A stretch of 64,000 nt of DNA from Echinometra lucunter (GCA_029962745.1 CM057162.1:10029574-10093573), one strand, 5' to 3'; counted from the stretch's first letter, positions 25,001-31,759 are shown. Notes: generated from the sequence alone by a model not told the origin. Numbers and translations: made by a program.

Positions 25001-27105
25001 TGCAGGCGAGTGAAGACAGAATGAGATTCTGCTTCTCTTTAGAGCAGATAGAGGAGTTACAATTTAGTGAACAAATATGATACAGATCAGTTTTTATAGT
25101 ATGGTGAAAGATACTGCGGAATCTGCATGAGAAGAAAAAATAAGCTAGAGAGAGAGAGAGAAAGAAAAAATAAGAGAGGAAAATGATAAGAGGGAGTGGA
25201 GATAGAGAGAGAAAGGGAGAGGGGGTAAGGGGAGTATGCGTACAGGAAGGAGTTAGGGGTAAATGAGAAAGAATCTGTAAGAAGAATATTTGGAACCTGG
25301 TATGGGCAGGATGAATGAACAAAGTTTTTCGATAATATACGCAAGCAGGGTTCTCACTAGGCAAAAAAATCCACACACGGTTCCCACTCTGCGCAAAGCG
25401 TGGAAGTTTCCGAAGTTTTACGGAATAACACCTAAAGTTAGGTCTGGCAGCAGTATATGCTGTAGTAAAAGGATGAAAAATACTTTTTGGTAAGCAGAAG
25501 TTGTCTACTAATGGCATAAAAGTAAAAATACATTGCCAAAAAGCAAAACAATCTGTGACATTTATCATTATTGTTAGGAATATATACTCCAATATTTTTT
25601 TACCCTTGTTGCCACGCATGGTGCAGCAATTTCACACATGGTTCTTCCTTGTCTGAAACCCTTTACACATGGTACTGGAACCATGGGTGTTATGTACTGG
25701 CGAGAACCATGTACGCAAGATACAACTGTGCAAACAACATCATCACTGTGCTGCATGATATTCACTACAAAATTAACTTGTCTTTCATATCAACAGATTT
25801 ACAATACCATGAATTTAGACAGTCTGCATGGGGAAGGGAATAAGTACAATGAAACCTGTACATGTTATATGAAGACCATCCAAGGGAAACAAGAAAACTG
25901 GGCGGTATTCCATTCAATACTTGGATTAAGTAAAACATTTACTAAGTATTTTACTTGGCTAAGAAATTAGCTCAAATCATATTCAATTCAATACTTTGAA
26001 TTTTACTTTAGTAAGCCAATTTTAAGCCAAAATTCTTACTGATAAGCATTGTGACGTCATATTTTCAATGCGCAATTAACATGTCGCATCAAAGTACGCT
26101 CGAATACGCTATGATATAATTCTGCGCAGCTCATGATGACTGCGTATAAAAGCCTATGCCTGCAAATCAAGGCCTCCAAAATAATTGGTTTAAGTCTCCT
26201 AGGTAGGTGTCTTAGATTTAGAGTAAAATACTTAGCCAAAATATTGAACTGAATACCAAAATTTGCTAAGTATTTTATTTAAGTAAAAAGCCTAGTAAAA
26301 TACTCATATTTCTGACTTAAGTATTGAATTGAATTGGTATTTTGAGCAGGTGGTCTCTATGGACAGGTTTCTATGTTCATGTTTCAATGGGAAAAGCTAC
26401 TCAAGGGATACAAAAATTGTGGTCTAATTATAGACAGGTCGTCTTTCTGCACAGGTGGTCACGAAAGCAGGTGTGACTGTATTTAACCCATTCTGACAGG
26501 AATTAAGCCTAATCTGATCAGCTTTTATTCTTCAAATTGGCAACACCAATATTTTTATTTTATTGCTACATTTTTCTTATAAAACGTCATGTATCTGAAA
26601 TGAATATAAATTGACAGAAATTATGATGAGAAGTCAAAAAGTTGTCAATTTGCAGAGGAAAACGGTGATTTTAAACTTTCTATCACATTGCCAATTTAAG
26701 GATTTTAATGCTTATTTTCCTTTTTAAAAATTTCAGCATCAAACAACGAATACTGACGCAACCAAAATGGCACAGTTTGTGTAAATTTTTTTGCTCTTTC
26801 TGCTCATGTATTTTGTATGATTTTTAGGGCTTTGCATCAAAAGATACCAGGCCAAACCACTGAATGTGGACCTCTGTCATGAATGGGTTAAAAGAGTAAT
26901 TTTCAGGAGGGATGGGTGGTAGTTGTACCTTGGACTGAGTATCTGTCATATCCTGGTAGCGTCCTGTCTGAGCCCAACATGGTATCATCCTTAGACCATA
27001 TAATGCTGCCCTGTAGACTGTCTACTGCACATTGCAGGGTTACATCTTGCCCCTCGATGACCTCGGTATCCACGGGTGTGGTGGCAAAGCTCTGCTGGGT
27101 GTGGA
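2502..27105 (-). CDS. NPHS1: Nephrin-like adhesion receptor gene (21 exons placed, first exon missing)
   Basis: Single-pass Ig-superfamily receptor. In vertebrates nephrin builds the podocyte slit diaphragm; in flies the homologues Sns and Hibris act in nephrocytes and myoblast fusion, binding Kirrel/Neph partners. The 21 exons join to about 1230 codons, close to the ~1240 of human nephrin. Order: Ig1 to Ig9, one FN3, a short stalk, a transmembrane segment, a basic stop-transfer KRR and a Tyr-rich tail. Diagnostic matches recalled from the vertebrate protein are GFDGGL and YVDVVP in FN3, GNPLA in Ig3 and Ig5, and a C-terminal LV after an aromatic or basic residue (GYLV here). All placed introns are GT-AG and phases agree from 27105 to 4101. 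The junction from the 4101-4372 exon to the last exon is out of phase (1 to 0), so a small exon is probably unplaced. The signal-peptide exon upstream of 27105 was not identified. Family assignment is very secure. Confidence 0.95.
3072..3483 (-). mobile_element. Family A TTAA element, copy 3
   Basis: Full-length copy in reverse orientation, with TTAA at both ends and inverted CCCATTCGTGACAG termini. It lies in the nephrin intron before the last exon. Confidence 0.85.
4101..4372 (-). CDS. NPHS1: Nephrin exon: Tyr-rich cytoplasmic tail
   Basis: Acceptor ATGCACAG, donor G|GTAAAA, phases 2 to 1, 272 nt. The encoded tail is rich in Tyr, Asp, Arg and Ser (DRYSYDNVSYDRRRYDDY). YDNV fits the YDxV type that, in vertebrate nephrin, binds the SH2 domain of Nck after Fyn phosphorylation. 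A Pro-rich RQPPISPR follows. If the donor at 4101 is not used, the frame runs 16 codons further to a stop at 4036, giving an alternative end. Confidence 0.88.
4420..4670. repeat. AT-rich degenerate repeat (ATGATAT/ATTCAT)
   Basis: Degenerate tandem of ATGATATCAATAAT-like words in a nephrin intron, upstream of the Tyr-rich exon. Confidence 0.6.
5010..5152. mobile_element. Fold-back element with CCTGTTTCATAAAACTTGTT ends
   Basis: A ~140-bp element with inverted ends (CTGTTTCATAAAACTTGTTA / AACAAGTTTTATGAAAC-like) and an internal CCAATCAGA..AGGATTTCAGTAGCTTAT core. Related copies lie near 31385-31506, 38886-39014 and 43612-43752. Confidence 0.65.
5337..5391 (-). CDS. NPHS1: Nephrin exon: juxtamembrane cytoplasmic segment
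   Basis: A 55-nt exon, acceptor CTTTGCAG, donor GT|GTAAGT, phases 1 to 2. It encodes KSSSIKKTSDEVELVKP, a Ser/Lys-rich cytoplasmic stretch. The phase matches both neighbours only if the downstream GTAAGT is used as donor, rather than the GTGTAA two bases before it. Confidence 0.85.
5440..6245. repeat. Long ATC/GAT microsatellite with ~100-bp higher-order units
   Basis: About 800 bp of imperfect (ATC)n in the nephrin intron between the transmembrane and juxtamembrane exons. Larger units recur (…AAAATTATCATCATGAACATG… and …AAAATCGCCACTGTCATCAC…), so the array grew by segment duplication as well as slippage. On the minus strand it reads as Asp-rich from the transmembrane exon; see the findings. 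Confidence 0.9.
6255..6389 (-). CDS. NPHS1: Nephrin exon: transmembrane segment
   Basis: Acceptor ATTCTCAG, donor G|GTGAGT, phases 1 to 1, 135 nt. It encodes about 25 hydrophobic residues (IPLYMVLLFSFLCIL and on) followed by CCC and the basic stop-transfer KRRESRKK, which puts the N-terminus outside. The acceptor and first ~28 nt are tandemly duplicated 107 bp upstream. Past the donor the frame stays open through an Asp-rich microsatellite. Confidence 0.93.
6362..6575. repeat. 107-bp tandem duplication copying the transmembrane-exon acceptor
   Basis: Two copies (6362-6468 and 6470-6575) differ by very few bases. Each contains the acceptor and first ~28 nt of the transmembrane exon, so an intact decoy acceptor sits 107 bp upstream of the used one. 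Confidence 0.9.
6760..6795 (-). CDS. NPHS1: Nephrin exon: extracellular stalk
   Basis: A 36-nt exon, acceptor CATCACAG, donor C|GTAAGT, phases 1 to 1. It encodes a short Pro-rich stalk (KPTEPPVVIPS) between FN3 and the membrane. It is called because it joins its neighbours in frame and has good splice sites at both ends. Confidence 0.85.
7076..7271. mobile_element. TA-flanked short element with CAGTCAAACC ends
   Basis: A ~195-bp element with inverted ends CAGTCAAACCTG / GGGTTTCACAGT, flanked by TA, with internal TATAAAGACCACC repeats. These are the features of a Tc1/mariner-type MITE. Related fragments: 12005-12070, 15605-15740, 18545-18700, 25845-26481. Confidence 0.7.
7405..7617 (-). CDS. 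NPHS1: Nephrin exon: second part of the FN3 domain
   Basis: Acceptor CTGCTAG, donor G|GTGAGT, phases 1 to 1, 213 nt. It encodes GFDGGLDQTFQVRF, YQYVDVVP, LNPNSEYEFTVRGRNAQGDG. The GFDGGL and YVDVVP blocks are almost identical to vertebrate nephrin and are among the strongest arguments for orthology. Confidence 0.95.
7881..7955 (-). CDS. NPHS1: Nephrin exon: first part of the FN3 domain
   Basis: Acceptor CTTTTCAG, donor G|GTAAGC, phases 1 to 1, 75 nt. It encodes PPEAPSNLQVVSIGYDS and TLNWTK, the first strands of a fibronectin III domain with its conserved Trp. A G-tract microsatellite lies just past the donor. Confidence 0.93.
8283..8460 (+). mobile_element. Probable hAT-type element end
   Basis: The sequence starting CAGGGCTCGACATTATTGG has the form of a hAT terminal repeat. 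No matching right end was found before the Ig9 exon, so this is probably a truncated copy. Confidence 0.4.
8475..8783 (-). CDS. NPHS1: Nephrin exon: Ig9 (whole domain)
   Basis: Acceptor ATTTGCAG, donor A|GTAAGT, phases 1 to 1, 309 nt. It encodes PPEVDHTMPNKVAKSTGQTA, LRCRAEGAP, FNWFKG and DYGTYVCKAYNDLGEARF. It is the last Ig domain before FN3. Confidence 0.94.
9018..9300 (+). repeat. (CT)n followed by a possible LINE 3' end with (ATCAA)n tail
   Basis: A 58-bp CT run (9018-9076), then unique AT-rich sequence ending GAAATAAATAAACATCAAAT and repeats of the 5-mer AATCA. A simple-repeat tail after a short polyadenylation-like motif is typical of CR1/L2-type LINE 3' ends. No reverse transcriptase is present, so this is a guess. 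Confidence 0.4.
9581..9996 (+). mobile_element. Family A TTAA element, copy 4
   Basis: Full-length copy in the nephrin Ig8-Ig9 intron; TTAA flanks, slightly decayed left end (CCCACTCATGACAG). Confidence 0.85.
10581..10995 (+). mobile_element. Family A TTAA element, copy 5
   Basis: Full-length copy ~580 bp from copy 4 and in the same orientation, 80 bp from the Ig8 exon. Ends have mutated (ACACATTTGTGACAG). Confidence 0.85.
11077..11352 (-). CDS. NPHS1: Nephrin exon: Ig8 (whole domain)
   Basis: Acceptor CCATCAG, donor T|GTGAGT, phases 1 to 1, 276 nt. It encodes TTGDAITITLNTPGELVC, ADANPKPANFITW and SGMYLCHADNGIPPAD. The last motif parallels the DNG.APPA of the penultimate vertebrate nephrin Ig domain. 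Confidence 0.93.
12124..12408 (-). CDS. NPHS1: Nephrin exon: Ig7 (position of the vertebrate spacer)
   Basis: Acceptor CCTCCAG, donor T|GTAAGT, phases 1 to 1, 285 nt. A whole Ig domain: LALNCSAEANPPDITFTWHKN, then REEAGVYMCVATNSEG. By order it matches the stretch often called a spacer in mammalian nephrin, which lacks the Ig cysteines. Here both cysteines and the Trp are present. Sequons NVS and NIT are visible. Confidence 0.93.
13045..13221 (-). CDS. NPHS1: Nephrin exon: second half of Ig6
   Basis: Acceptor CATGCAG, donor T|GTGAGT, phases 1 to 1, 177 nt. It encodes GTSNITVEV, SRLALESVTSANNGG and VYLCRAMS with the second cysteine, ending LDIK. Confidence 0.92.
13500..14089. repeat. ~80-bp minisatellite derived from the Ig6a exon end and its donor
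   Basis: At least five degenerate copies of a unit that contains the last ~35 nt of the Ig6a exon and its splice donor, separated by C-rich and CA-rich tracts. Copies near 13755, 13832 and 13917 keep a minus-strand GT donor in the same context. The array lies entirely on the intron side of the real donor. Confidence 0.85.
14090..14227 (-). CDS. NPHS1: Nephrin exon: first half of Ig6
   Basis: Acceptor TTAATAG, donor G|GTAAGG, phases 1 to 1, 138 nt. It encodes PPSSVTVSVDPPEAKEGD, the first Cys (VTVTC) and SWWRDGVPIE. The last ~35 nt and the donor are the founder of a ~80-bp minisatellite that fills the following 600 bp of intron. Confidence 0.92.
14735..14805 (-). mobile_element. SINE tail fragment
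   Basis: The words GGCAAATGTAGACGCATGTC and TTGCCAAAGGACATTAGTGC match the tRNA-unrelated part of the SINE copy at 20830-20932. The tRNA-like head is missing. Confidence 0.55.
14874..15164 (-). CDS. NPHS1: Nephrin exon: Ig5 (whole domain)
   Basis: Acceptor CTTTGAAG, donor T|GTGAGT, phases 1 to 1, 291 nt. A single exon carries a complete Ig domain: PPENPGITGYEVG, LRLVCFAMGGNPLATLVWYKNG and AVYSCNAS. The sequence GNPLATL.W.KNG is nearly the same as in vertebrate nephrin Ig3. It is locally GC-rich compared with its introns, as expected for coding sequence here. Confidence 0.94.
15818..16039 (-). CDS. NPHS1: Nephrin exon: second part of Ig4
   Basis: Acceptor TTCTGCAG, donor T|GTAAGT, phases 1 to 1, 222 nt. 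It encodes ANSNPASSISWF (core Trp), ELTITMTAD and DYMCQATN (second Cys), ending VTVNVM. The acceptor and first ~30 nt recur about 170 bp upstream. Confidence 0.92.
16012..16290. repeat. Duplication copying the Ig4b acceptor
   Basis: A segment of ~110 bp around the Ig4b exon start recurs ~170 bp upstream (16181-16290), with about 30 nt of exon, the CTGCAG acceptor and intron. The copied exon part diverges exactly where the conserved Trp codon would come. Confidence 0.8.
16390..16503 (-). mobile_element. tRNA-derived SINE, copy in the Ig4 intron
   Basis: On the minus strand it has an A-box-like GTGGTCTAGTGGATA and a B box GGGTTCGAATCC, followed by a non-tRNA tail with GGCAAAG..TTGCC words. The tail and the lack of a paired acceptor stem rule out a functional tRNA. 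Confidence 0.75.
16519..16599 (-). CDS. NPHS1: Nephrin exon: first part of Ig4
   Basis: Acceptor CTTTTCAG, donor G|GTAAGA, phases 1 to 1, 81 nt. It encodes APAYVNITGHENM and TLKCTS, with the first Ig cysteine and an NIT sequon. A ~190-bp repeat with inverted ends begins about 15 bp upstream of the acceptor. Confidence 0.9.
16612..16808. mobile_element. ~190-bp element with CCAGGGAAAAAA ends
   Basis: Inverted ends CCAGGGAAAAAA / TTTTTTCCCTG, with internal GGGCTC and CCCACCCACC blocks. A second copy in the opposite orientation is at 46470-46650. It lies just upstream of the nephrin Ig4a acceptor. Confidence 0.65.
17201..17381 (-). CDS. NPHS1: Nephrin exon: second half of Ig3
   Basis: Acceptor CTATCAAG, donor T|GTAAGC, phases 0 to 1, 181 nt. 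It opens with VYWYKNDERMDYS (core Trp) and has AIYKCVAT with the second cysteine. The acceptor and first ~40 nt are duplicated about 100 bp upstream in the intron. Confidence 0.92.
17343..17535. repeat. Duplication copying the Ig3b acceptor and exon start
   Basis: Two ~95-bp copies. The upstream one (exon side starts at 17482 on the minus strand) keeps the acceptor and reads VYCYKNDERMDYS then a stop, so the key Ig Trp is Cys. It is a decoy exon start, not a usable exon. Confidence 0.85.
18004..18113 (-). CDS. NPHS1: Nephrin exon: first half of Ig3
   Basis: Acceptor GGCAAGCAG, donor GAG|GTAAAG, phases 1 to 0, 110 nt. It encodes PPGAPLITGYSAG, then the first Cys (LHLSC) and GGNPLAE. The GGNPLA motif is shared with vertebrate nephrin Ig3. 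This is one of two phase-0 boundaries that lie inside an Ig domain. Confidence 0.92.
18714..19655 (+). mobile_element. Family C TTAA element carrying a family B insertion
   Basis: Left part 18714-18742 and right part 19239-19655 match the uninterrupted family C copy at 45810-46296. The family B copy sits between them at a TTAA. Confidence 0.85.
18743..19238 (+). mobile_element. Family B TTAA element, copy 2 (nested)
   Basis: Full-length, flanked by TTAA on both sides, inside family C. The paralogous empty site near 45850 has a single TTAA, which proves both the element ends and the target duplication. Confidence 0.92.
19695..19829 (-). CDS. NPHS1: Nephrin exon: second half of Ig2
   Basis: Acceptor CCTGATTAG, donor T|GTAAGT, phases 1 to 1, 135 nt. 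It encodes STLTLNPEKEDNG and SYGCQVTH, with the second cysteine, ending VSLNVL. Oddity: the exon starts with GTAAG directly after the acceptor AG, so acceptor and donor-like motifs abut. A ~60-bp tandem repeat fills the intron just upstream of this acceptor. Confidence 0.92.
19830..20022. repeat. ~60-bp tandem repeat adjoining the Ig2b acceptor
   Basis: Three near-identical copies of a unit containing AGGAATAAAGATAATCTG and GGTGATGGCTGTG start at the intron edge of the Ig2b exon. Each copy ends with an AAG close in sequence to the real acceptor. Confidence 0.9.
20190..20460. repeat. Degenerate TGGTGTCAMC minisatellite
   Basis: About 270 bp of a 10-11 bp degenerate unit (GGTGTCAACTT, GGTGTCACCTT, GGTGTCATCCT) in the nephrin Ig2 intron. 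Confidence 0.8.
20498..20692 (-). CDS. NPHS1: Nephrin exon: first half of Ig2
   Basis: Acceptor TTTTGCAG, donor G|GTCAGT, phases 1 to 1, 195 nt. It begins LPPDLPVIDG and has the first Cys (TLPC) and core Trp (ISWLKDG). An NGS sequon (NGSVIT) is visible. The next exon completes the domain. Confidence 0.92.
20830..20932 (-). mobile_element. tRNA-derived SINE
   Basis: Minus-strand B box GTTCGAATCC and a tail with TTGCCAAAGGACATTAGTGC / GTGGCAAATGTAGA in inverted order. Same family as 16390-16503. Confidence 0.7.
21150..21200 (+). repeat. (TTTTG)n microsatellite
   Basis: Seven or so TTTTG units in the nephrin Ig1b-Ig2a intron. Confidence 0.8.
21380..21517 (-). CDS. NPHS1: Nephrin exon: second half of Ig1
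   Basis: Acceptor CCAACCAG, donor T|GTAAGA, phases 1 to 1, 138 nt. It encodes GDATREGNL and then the D.AEYRCHV signature with the second Ig cysteine, ending in AAVIVL. The 5.4-kb intron before it is the longest recognised in the gene and holds large GAT microsatellites. Confidence 0.93.
21571..22150. repeat. (GAT)n microsatellite with ~145-bp segmental duplication
   Basis: Long GAT/GATGAT runs. A segment with GGCAGTGGTAGTGATGATG to GATATGATGGCATTGATG occurs twice (around 21600-21720 and 21765-21870), so larger pieces of the array were copied. Confidence 0.9.
22151..23635. other. Nephrin intron stretch without recognised features
   Basis: About 1.5 kb of AT-rich intron. It holds a poly-C/poly-A tract (23005-23030) and no coding or repeat family I could identify. 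Confidence 0.4.
23636..24030. repeat. ~200-bp tandem duplication
   Basis: Two copies (about 23636-23835 and 23836-24030), starting GAAATAAACAAAGAGAGAGT and ending CCACTCTCCACCCCGGTG, with a few substitutions. Confidence 0.9.
24058..24175 (+). mobile_element. tRNA-derived SINE
   Basis: An A-box-like TCATGGTCAAGTGG and a B box GGTTCAAATCCC about 45 bp apart, then a tail with TTGCCAAGACAATG. Different head from the minus-strand copies. Confidence 0.6.
24340..24845 (+). mobile_element. Family B TTAA element, copy 3
   Basis: Full-length copy with TTAA at the left; the right end decayed (AACCAATGTCTTTAT). Confidence 0.8.
25845..26481. mobile_element. TA-flanked element interrupted by a palindromic insert
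   Basis: Ends CAATGAAACCTGT and CAGGTGTGACTGTA resemble the TA-flanked element at 7076-7271. The centre (about 25908-26342) is a second element with inverted ends GGTATTCCATTCAATACTT / AAGTATTGAATTGAATTGG. Confidence 0.65.
26483..26891 (-). mobile_element. Family A TTAA element, copy 6
   Basis: Full-length copy, two bases after the TA-flanked element and 37 bp from the donor of the nephrin Ig1a exon. It is the mobile element closest to a coding exon here. Confidence 0.85.
26929..27105 (-). CDS. NPHS1: Nephrin exon: first half of Ig1
   Basis: Acceptor TGATGCAG, donor G|GTACAA, phases 1 to 1, 177 nt. It encodes the A-C strands of Ig1 with the first Cys (TLQC), the core Trp (IIWSKDD) and the PGYDRYSV stretch typical of the first Ig of nephrin and Kirrel. 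It continues in frame into the exon at 21380-21517. A family A transposon ends only 37 bp past the donor. Confidence 0.93.
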
Positions 27106-27173
27106 CTGCATCATTGAAATGGAAATAAAATAGAGAAAGCATGGAAAAAATAACTTTCTTTATGTTTCATGCA

Positions 27174-27270
27174 TGATGATACTAATATTAATAACAACAA
27201 TAAACAACAACAATAATAATAACAATTATAATAATAGTAATGATAATGATACTGATGATGATAAAGAATT
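27174..27270. repeat. (AAT/AAC)n microsatellite
   Basis: Runs of AATAAT and AACAAC followed by GATGATAA, upstream of nephrin Ig1a. Confidence 0.7.
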
Positions 27271-27417
27271 CAATGTACTGGCTACACTCTGCCCTATGCT
27301 AGGACCCCTGCAGGCAGATAGCTCCCCACACAACAACTACAACACAACACTTGTCACTTTAATTTCTCTCATTATACACATATTTTGTGCAGGCAATGGA
27401 TGACTTTACGTCGCTAA

Positions 27418-27432
27418 CCCCCCCCCCCCCCC

Positions 27433-27469
<37 letters not shown>

Positions 27470-27470
27470 C
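27418..27470 (+). repeat. Poly-C then poly-A tract
   Basis: About 15 C followed by more than 30 A. It could be a retroposon tail, but no element body was recognised on the 5' side. Confidence 0.8.
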
Positions 27471-28589
27471 CTCCATCTGTAATAATATCAAACTTCACAC
27501 CTGCCAATCCTCCTATTGAAAAAAAAAGGCACAAATTTTTAAGAAACTGTCAAAATAACGGACATTCCTGAATTTCCTATAAATCACGAGATTGTTAGGG
27601 GCACAGGGTCGTCCTTTTACCCCAAACAGGGACTGTCAATATCAAATCTCAGGAAAGTTGGAAGGTACATGTATGCAAATGAAGGAAGAAAGAACTTTAG
27701 TTCTGCTTTGATCTTGCTCCTGGGGAGCGAAAAACAAGGAAATCTGAAGGAACACTTTGGAGGTCCTAGCAAACCTGTACATACCTTTGAATTTTGAAAG
27801 CTGTTTATTCCACCTGATGGACAGACCCTCCCTATAAATTCTGTTCCACCTTATATTTCTCTGCCACAGTAATTTCTCAAGAGACTCAAAGAGTGTCTGA
27901 TCCCAAGGATGATACATGTAGGTGCATTTTATCATTATCCCTAAATCTTTGCAAGCTTGAAGGTGGGATATTCCACACTGTTATCTACATGAGGTGGTTT
28001 TCCACGTCAATTATTTTCCAGATTTTGCGTTCTCTGATTTCGCGGCGGTCCATTTTATACCATATTTTTTCTCTTCCAGATTTTTCCCATTGAATTTCGG
28101 TATCAATAATGCAACAGGCAATATTCACAAACCAGTTCAGGAAGCAACACAAAACATGCAGTGCATGCGCAAATACCGATACTGCGTGAATACACAGATG
28201 ATGTCAGAAAGAAGGCATCGGTCAAACCTGTGTAATCAAAATTAAAATACATGTATAAATATTTTAAACTTGAATAGTTGGAGATGATTTTTATTCAAAT
28301 TCACATCACTTTCCAGTGCGGTTTAGACAACAACAATGACATCGAATGTACTAAATGAGATATGACCTCCCTTGATCGAATGCCTTTCTCTTGGGCAATA
28401 TTGGATTCAGAATGGTCATATCTCACTTAGTACAGTCAATATCATTATTTTTGGTATGTCACTAGTTCATTTATTTGTTTTGTAATAGGCAAATGTACAT
28501 CTGACTAAGATTCAGTTGTTTTTTTAATGCAAGATTAAAAATGAAATCAACATCTCTTGACAACTCTTTTTCAGACCAAAGAACTAAGA

Positions 28590-29712
28590 AATGCTTTATC
28601 AAGCGGGACATCTATGTCATAGGGAAACAGCACACTTTTTCTAGTTTTAAAAAGTCGCAGGTCTGCGGTCATCAAAATTGGCCAAAAATCCCAGTGTCGA
28701 AATGAGTTCATTCTCTGAGAATCCATGCTAGAAAGGGCCAAGACTGGATTCAAATTGAATGGAAATGAATGGGTTTTTTTTTTTCAATTGTGATTTTTAA
28801 AAACTTTGTCCCTATTTCCATACAATTCGAGTCCAGTTTAATTGTCCTTGACCTTTCAAGAGTGGATTCCGAGATAATGAGCTAATTTTGACACCTTTCA
28901 TTTTACGGCCGACTTAAATAGCCGTGGACCTGTGACTTACAATCCGAATCCACTTTCAGTGTCCTGGCCCTTTCAAGCATGGATTCAGATAAAATGAGCT
29001 CATTTCGGCACCTTTGCTTTATCAACCTATTTTGATGACCACAAAACATACTTTTTGGGAAAAAAATCAAAACTTTTAACGAAATGTCCATATTTAATAT
29101 TTCCATACAATTTCAGTCCACTTTCATTGTCCTGGCCCTTTAAAGCATGGATTCTAAGAAAATGAGCTCATTTCGACACTTTAGGTTTTTCGGCCAATTT
29201 GAATGACTGAGAACCTGCGACTTTTTTTGAAAAATCACAACTTTTGATCAAATATACATATTTCATATTTCCATACAATTCGAGTCCTCTTTCTGTGTCC
29301 TGGCCCTTTCAAGCCTGGATTCTGAGAAAATGAGCTCATTTCGACACCTTTGGTCTTTGGCCAATTTTCATGACCGCGGACCTGCAAATTTTGTTCAAAA
29401 AATCCTATTTGTCTAGAAAATTTTGTATTTCATATTTCCTTTTAAAGACATTATAGATTCATTATGAGGGCCTCTTCAAGCATGGATTGTGAGAAAATGA
29501 GCTCATTTCGACACCTCTGGTTTTTTGGCCAATTTTGATGACCGCAGACCTGCAAATTTTTTGGAAAAATCCTACTTGTATAGAAAATTTCATATTTCAT
29601 AATTCCTTTCGAATAGACTATGGATTCATTATGAGGGCCTTTTCAAGCATGGCCTCTTCAAGCATGGATTCTGAGAAAATGAGCTCATTTCGACAAGTTT
29701 CAGGTATGGAAA
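28590..29712. repeat. ~167-bp tandem array with one inverted unit at its left edge
   Basis: The marker GAGCTCATTTCGACACC recurs near 28994, 29163, 29330, 29497 and 29677, spaced 167-180 bp. Each unit also has GGCCAATTTTGATGACCGC and GGCCCTTTCAAGCATGGATT. The unit at 28600-28760 is in reverse complement. Confidence 0.9.
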
Positions 29713-29911
29713 TCACTGAAAAAGTATGTAGCTTGTAATTTTTTTTCTCAAGTTCTTGATACAGTGAATATTCCAAAGGAGTAGGCCCTATTTCTTATTA
29801 ATGTCTCTGTTTCTAAAAGTGTTAGCCCAGGGCTGGCAATTTTCACTCCGATAATATCTTAATATGCATACAGTAAAAATTTATAATTTTCCATCAACTT
29901 TAAAAACTATA

Positions 29912-30611
29912 ACCCCTTTCACGCTGCCCTCTTCATTTTTCACCGGCGAACTTCACCGGCGAACTTCTGCGCCTCGCATTCCTCACTTCACAGGGGGAAA
30001 AAAAAAATGTACCTTTTCGCACTGACATTTCTTCACCGGCGAAAGTCAATGGGCGATTGGCCCGGGCGGAAGTCCGGGGTCAATGAATTGACGGCAAGAT
30101 CTGGTAGTAAACAGTGTCAGTATCAGTGCTCGGCACGTGCAGAACGAAACGAAAGAAAATTGTAAACATTACTTCTTATCTATTACAAAAAGGTAAAAAA
30201 AAAATTAATTACAACATATTTTGCAAGTATTACGAGAAAAAAAACCCAAATTACTCTATTTGTATATTTTTAAAAATTTTATACATGTAAAAAAGTGCTT
30301 TTTAATAAATATTGTTGGTAAAAAAAAAAAAAAAAATATGTTCGAGGGTATCTACTTGGCCACAGTATTCAGCTGAGCTTGCAAGTAGTTGTGCGCGGAA
30401 TCTCGTTGCAGGGGACTTCGGGAGAGAAAAAAATTGACCTCTGACGTCATTAAAGAGGAGAAGTTCTCCGGTTTGCTTTCATATTGGCTGTTTCACCGGC
30501 GAACTTCACCGGTGAAGTTCTCCTGTTTACCTTTCATACTAGACACTTTCCCCTTCGCTGGCGAACTTCACCGGTGAAGTTCGCCGGTGAAAAGCGCAAT
30601 ATGAAAGGGGT
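29912..30611 (+). mobile_element. TIR element with CACCGGCGAA hairpin motifs, copy 1
   Basis: Ends ACCCCTTTCA / TGAAAGGGGT. Both sides carry clusters of TTCACCGG(C/T)GAA palindromes, so each end can fold. Copy 2, in opposite orientation, is at 56761-57549. Confidence 0.8.
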
Positions 30612-31384
30612 GTAAGGCAGAAGTGATCCAAATATATTCCTTAAATCACTATTACAAGGGCCATTCTGAATTACTGAAGCTAACAATGTGTGTAAACAAG
30701 CCCCTACAAGGACCTGACCCTAAGGATAATTTGTAGAAGGTTTTGACAAATTCCAGGCTTGAAAGAAGACACCAAATCTAAGCGCCTTGGGGTCAACTTG
30801 GGTCATACTTTTTCACCAATTTACTGAAACTGTAACAAAAGTGTGACAACACTATTACTCTGAAAGATTATCCCCAGCGCAAACACCACAAGACATTTTG
30901 GTCTGCCACTGAAAGGAAAATCTGTGTAAAGTTAAACACCTATTGTGAGCTAGAATTAGGGGGTGGCAAGGTGCACACTTATACATGTACTTGACTGGTG
31001 TTCAAGTCAATATTGGTATAAGTCAAAGATTCAGTGTCATCTATGGACATTTATCCCAAGGGTGTAATGAAAGGCGTGTTAAATGACGGACAATTCTAAT
31101 ATTGATATACATGTACAATATGAAGAGAATGTGCAAGGCGGTAATTCCAAATTCAGAATAGGCGAATACTACATGTACATATTGGGTTTCAACAGGATGG
31201 TGGATGATTTGTTTTTATTAACAAAAAAAAACAAAAACAAAAACAAAAACAAAAAAAAAACAAAAAAAAAACAGATTGATTGAAATCAAATTATTACATC
31301 TTTCAATTCTTTTTTTTTTTTTTTTTTATTTGTAACCCGAATTAACCTTGTAGGCCTACATGTACATGTACAGAAAGATTGTTC
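30612..31384. other. Unannotated stretch
   Basis: AT-rich DNA with an (AAAAAC)n run at 31220-31275 and a poly-T at 31310-31328. No gene or repeat family recognised. Confidence 0.4.
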
Positions 31385-31506
31385 TGGGCCCTGTTTCATA
31401 AAATTTGTTATCAGTAACAACTGCCCTATTTCTCAGCCAATCAGATGCCAGGATTTCATTAGTTTATAACACTTATTGCAACTTGTTATTGATAACAAGT
31501 TATATT
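31385..31506. mobile_element. Fold-back element, related to 5010-5152
   Basis: Starts CCTGTTTCATAAAATTTGTT, has the same CCAATCAGATG..AGGATTTCATTAG core, and ends TTGATAACAAGTTATA. Confidence 0.65.
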
Positions 31507-31759
31507 TCGAATACAAAAACTCTCACTTCAGTTATTTTACAGCCAAATAATAAGAAACAAAACAACCACTGATTATTTGACTGATTCTTTTTTTTCAACT
31601 TAATCAGCAACATAATTTTCCAAGTATTAATTTGTGTGTGTTTTCATTTAATTCAAATTATCATAATCATGATTTAAATAAAGTTGCCTGCCTGGTTTGA
31701 GTGTACATGAGTTACAAAATGTTTTACTCCTGTACATGTACATGTATGTGCTCATGTAC

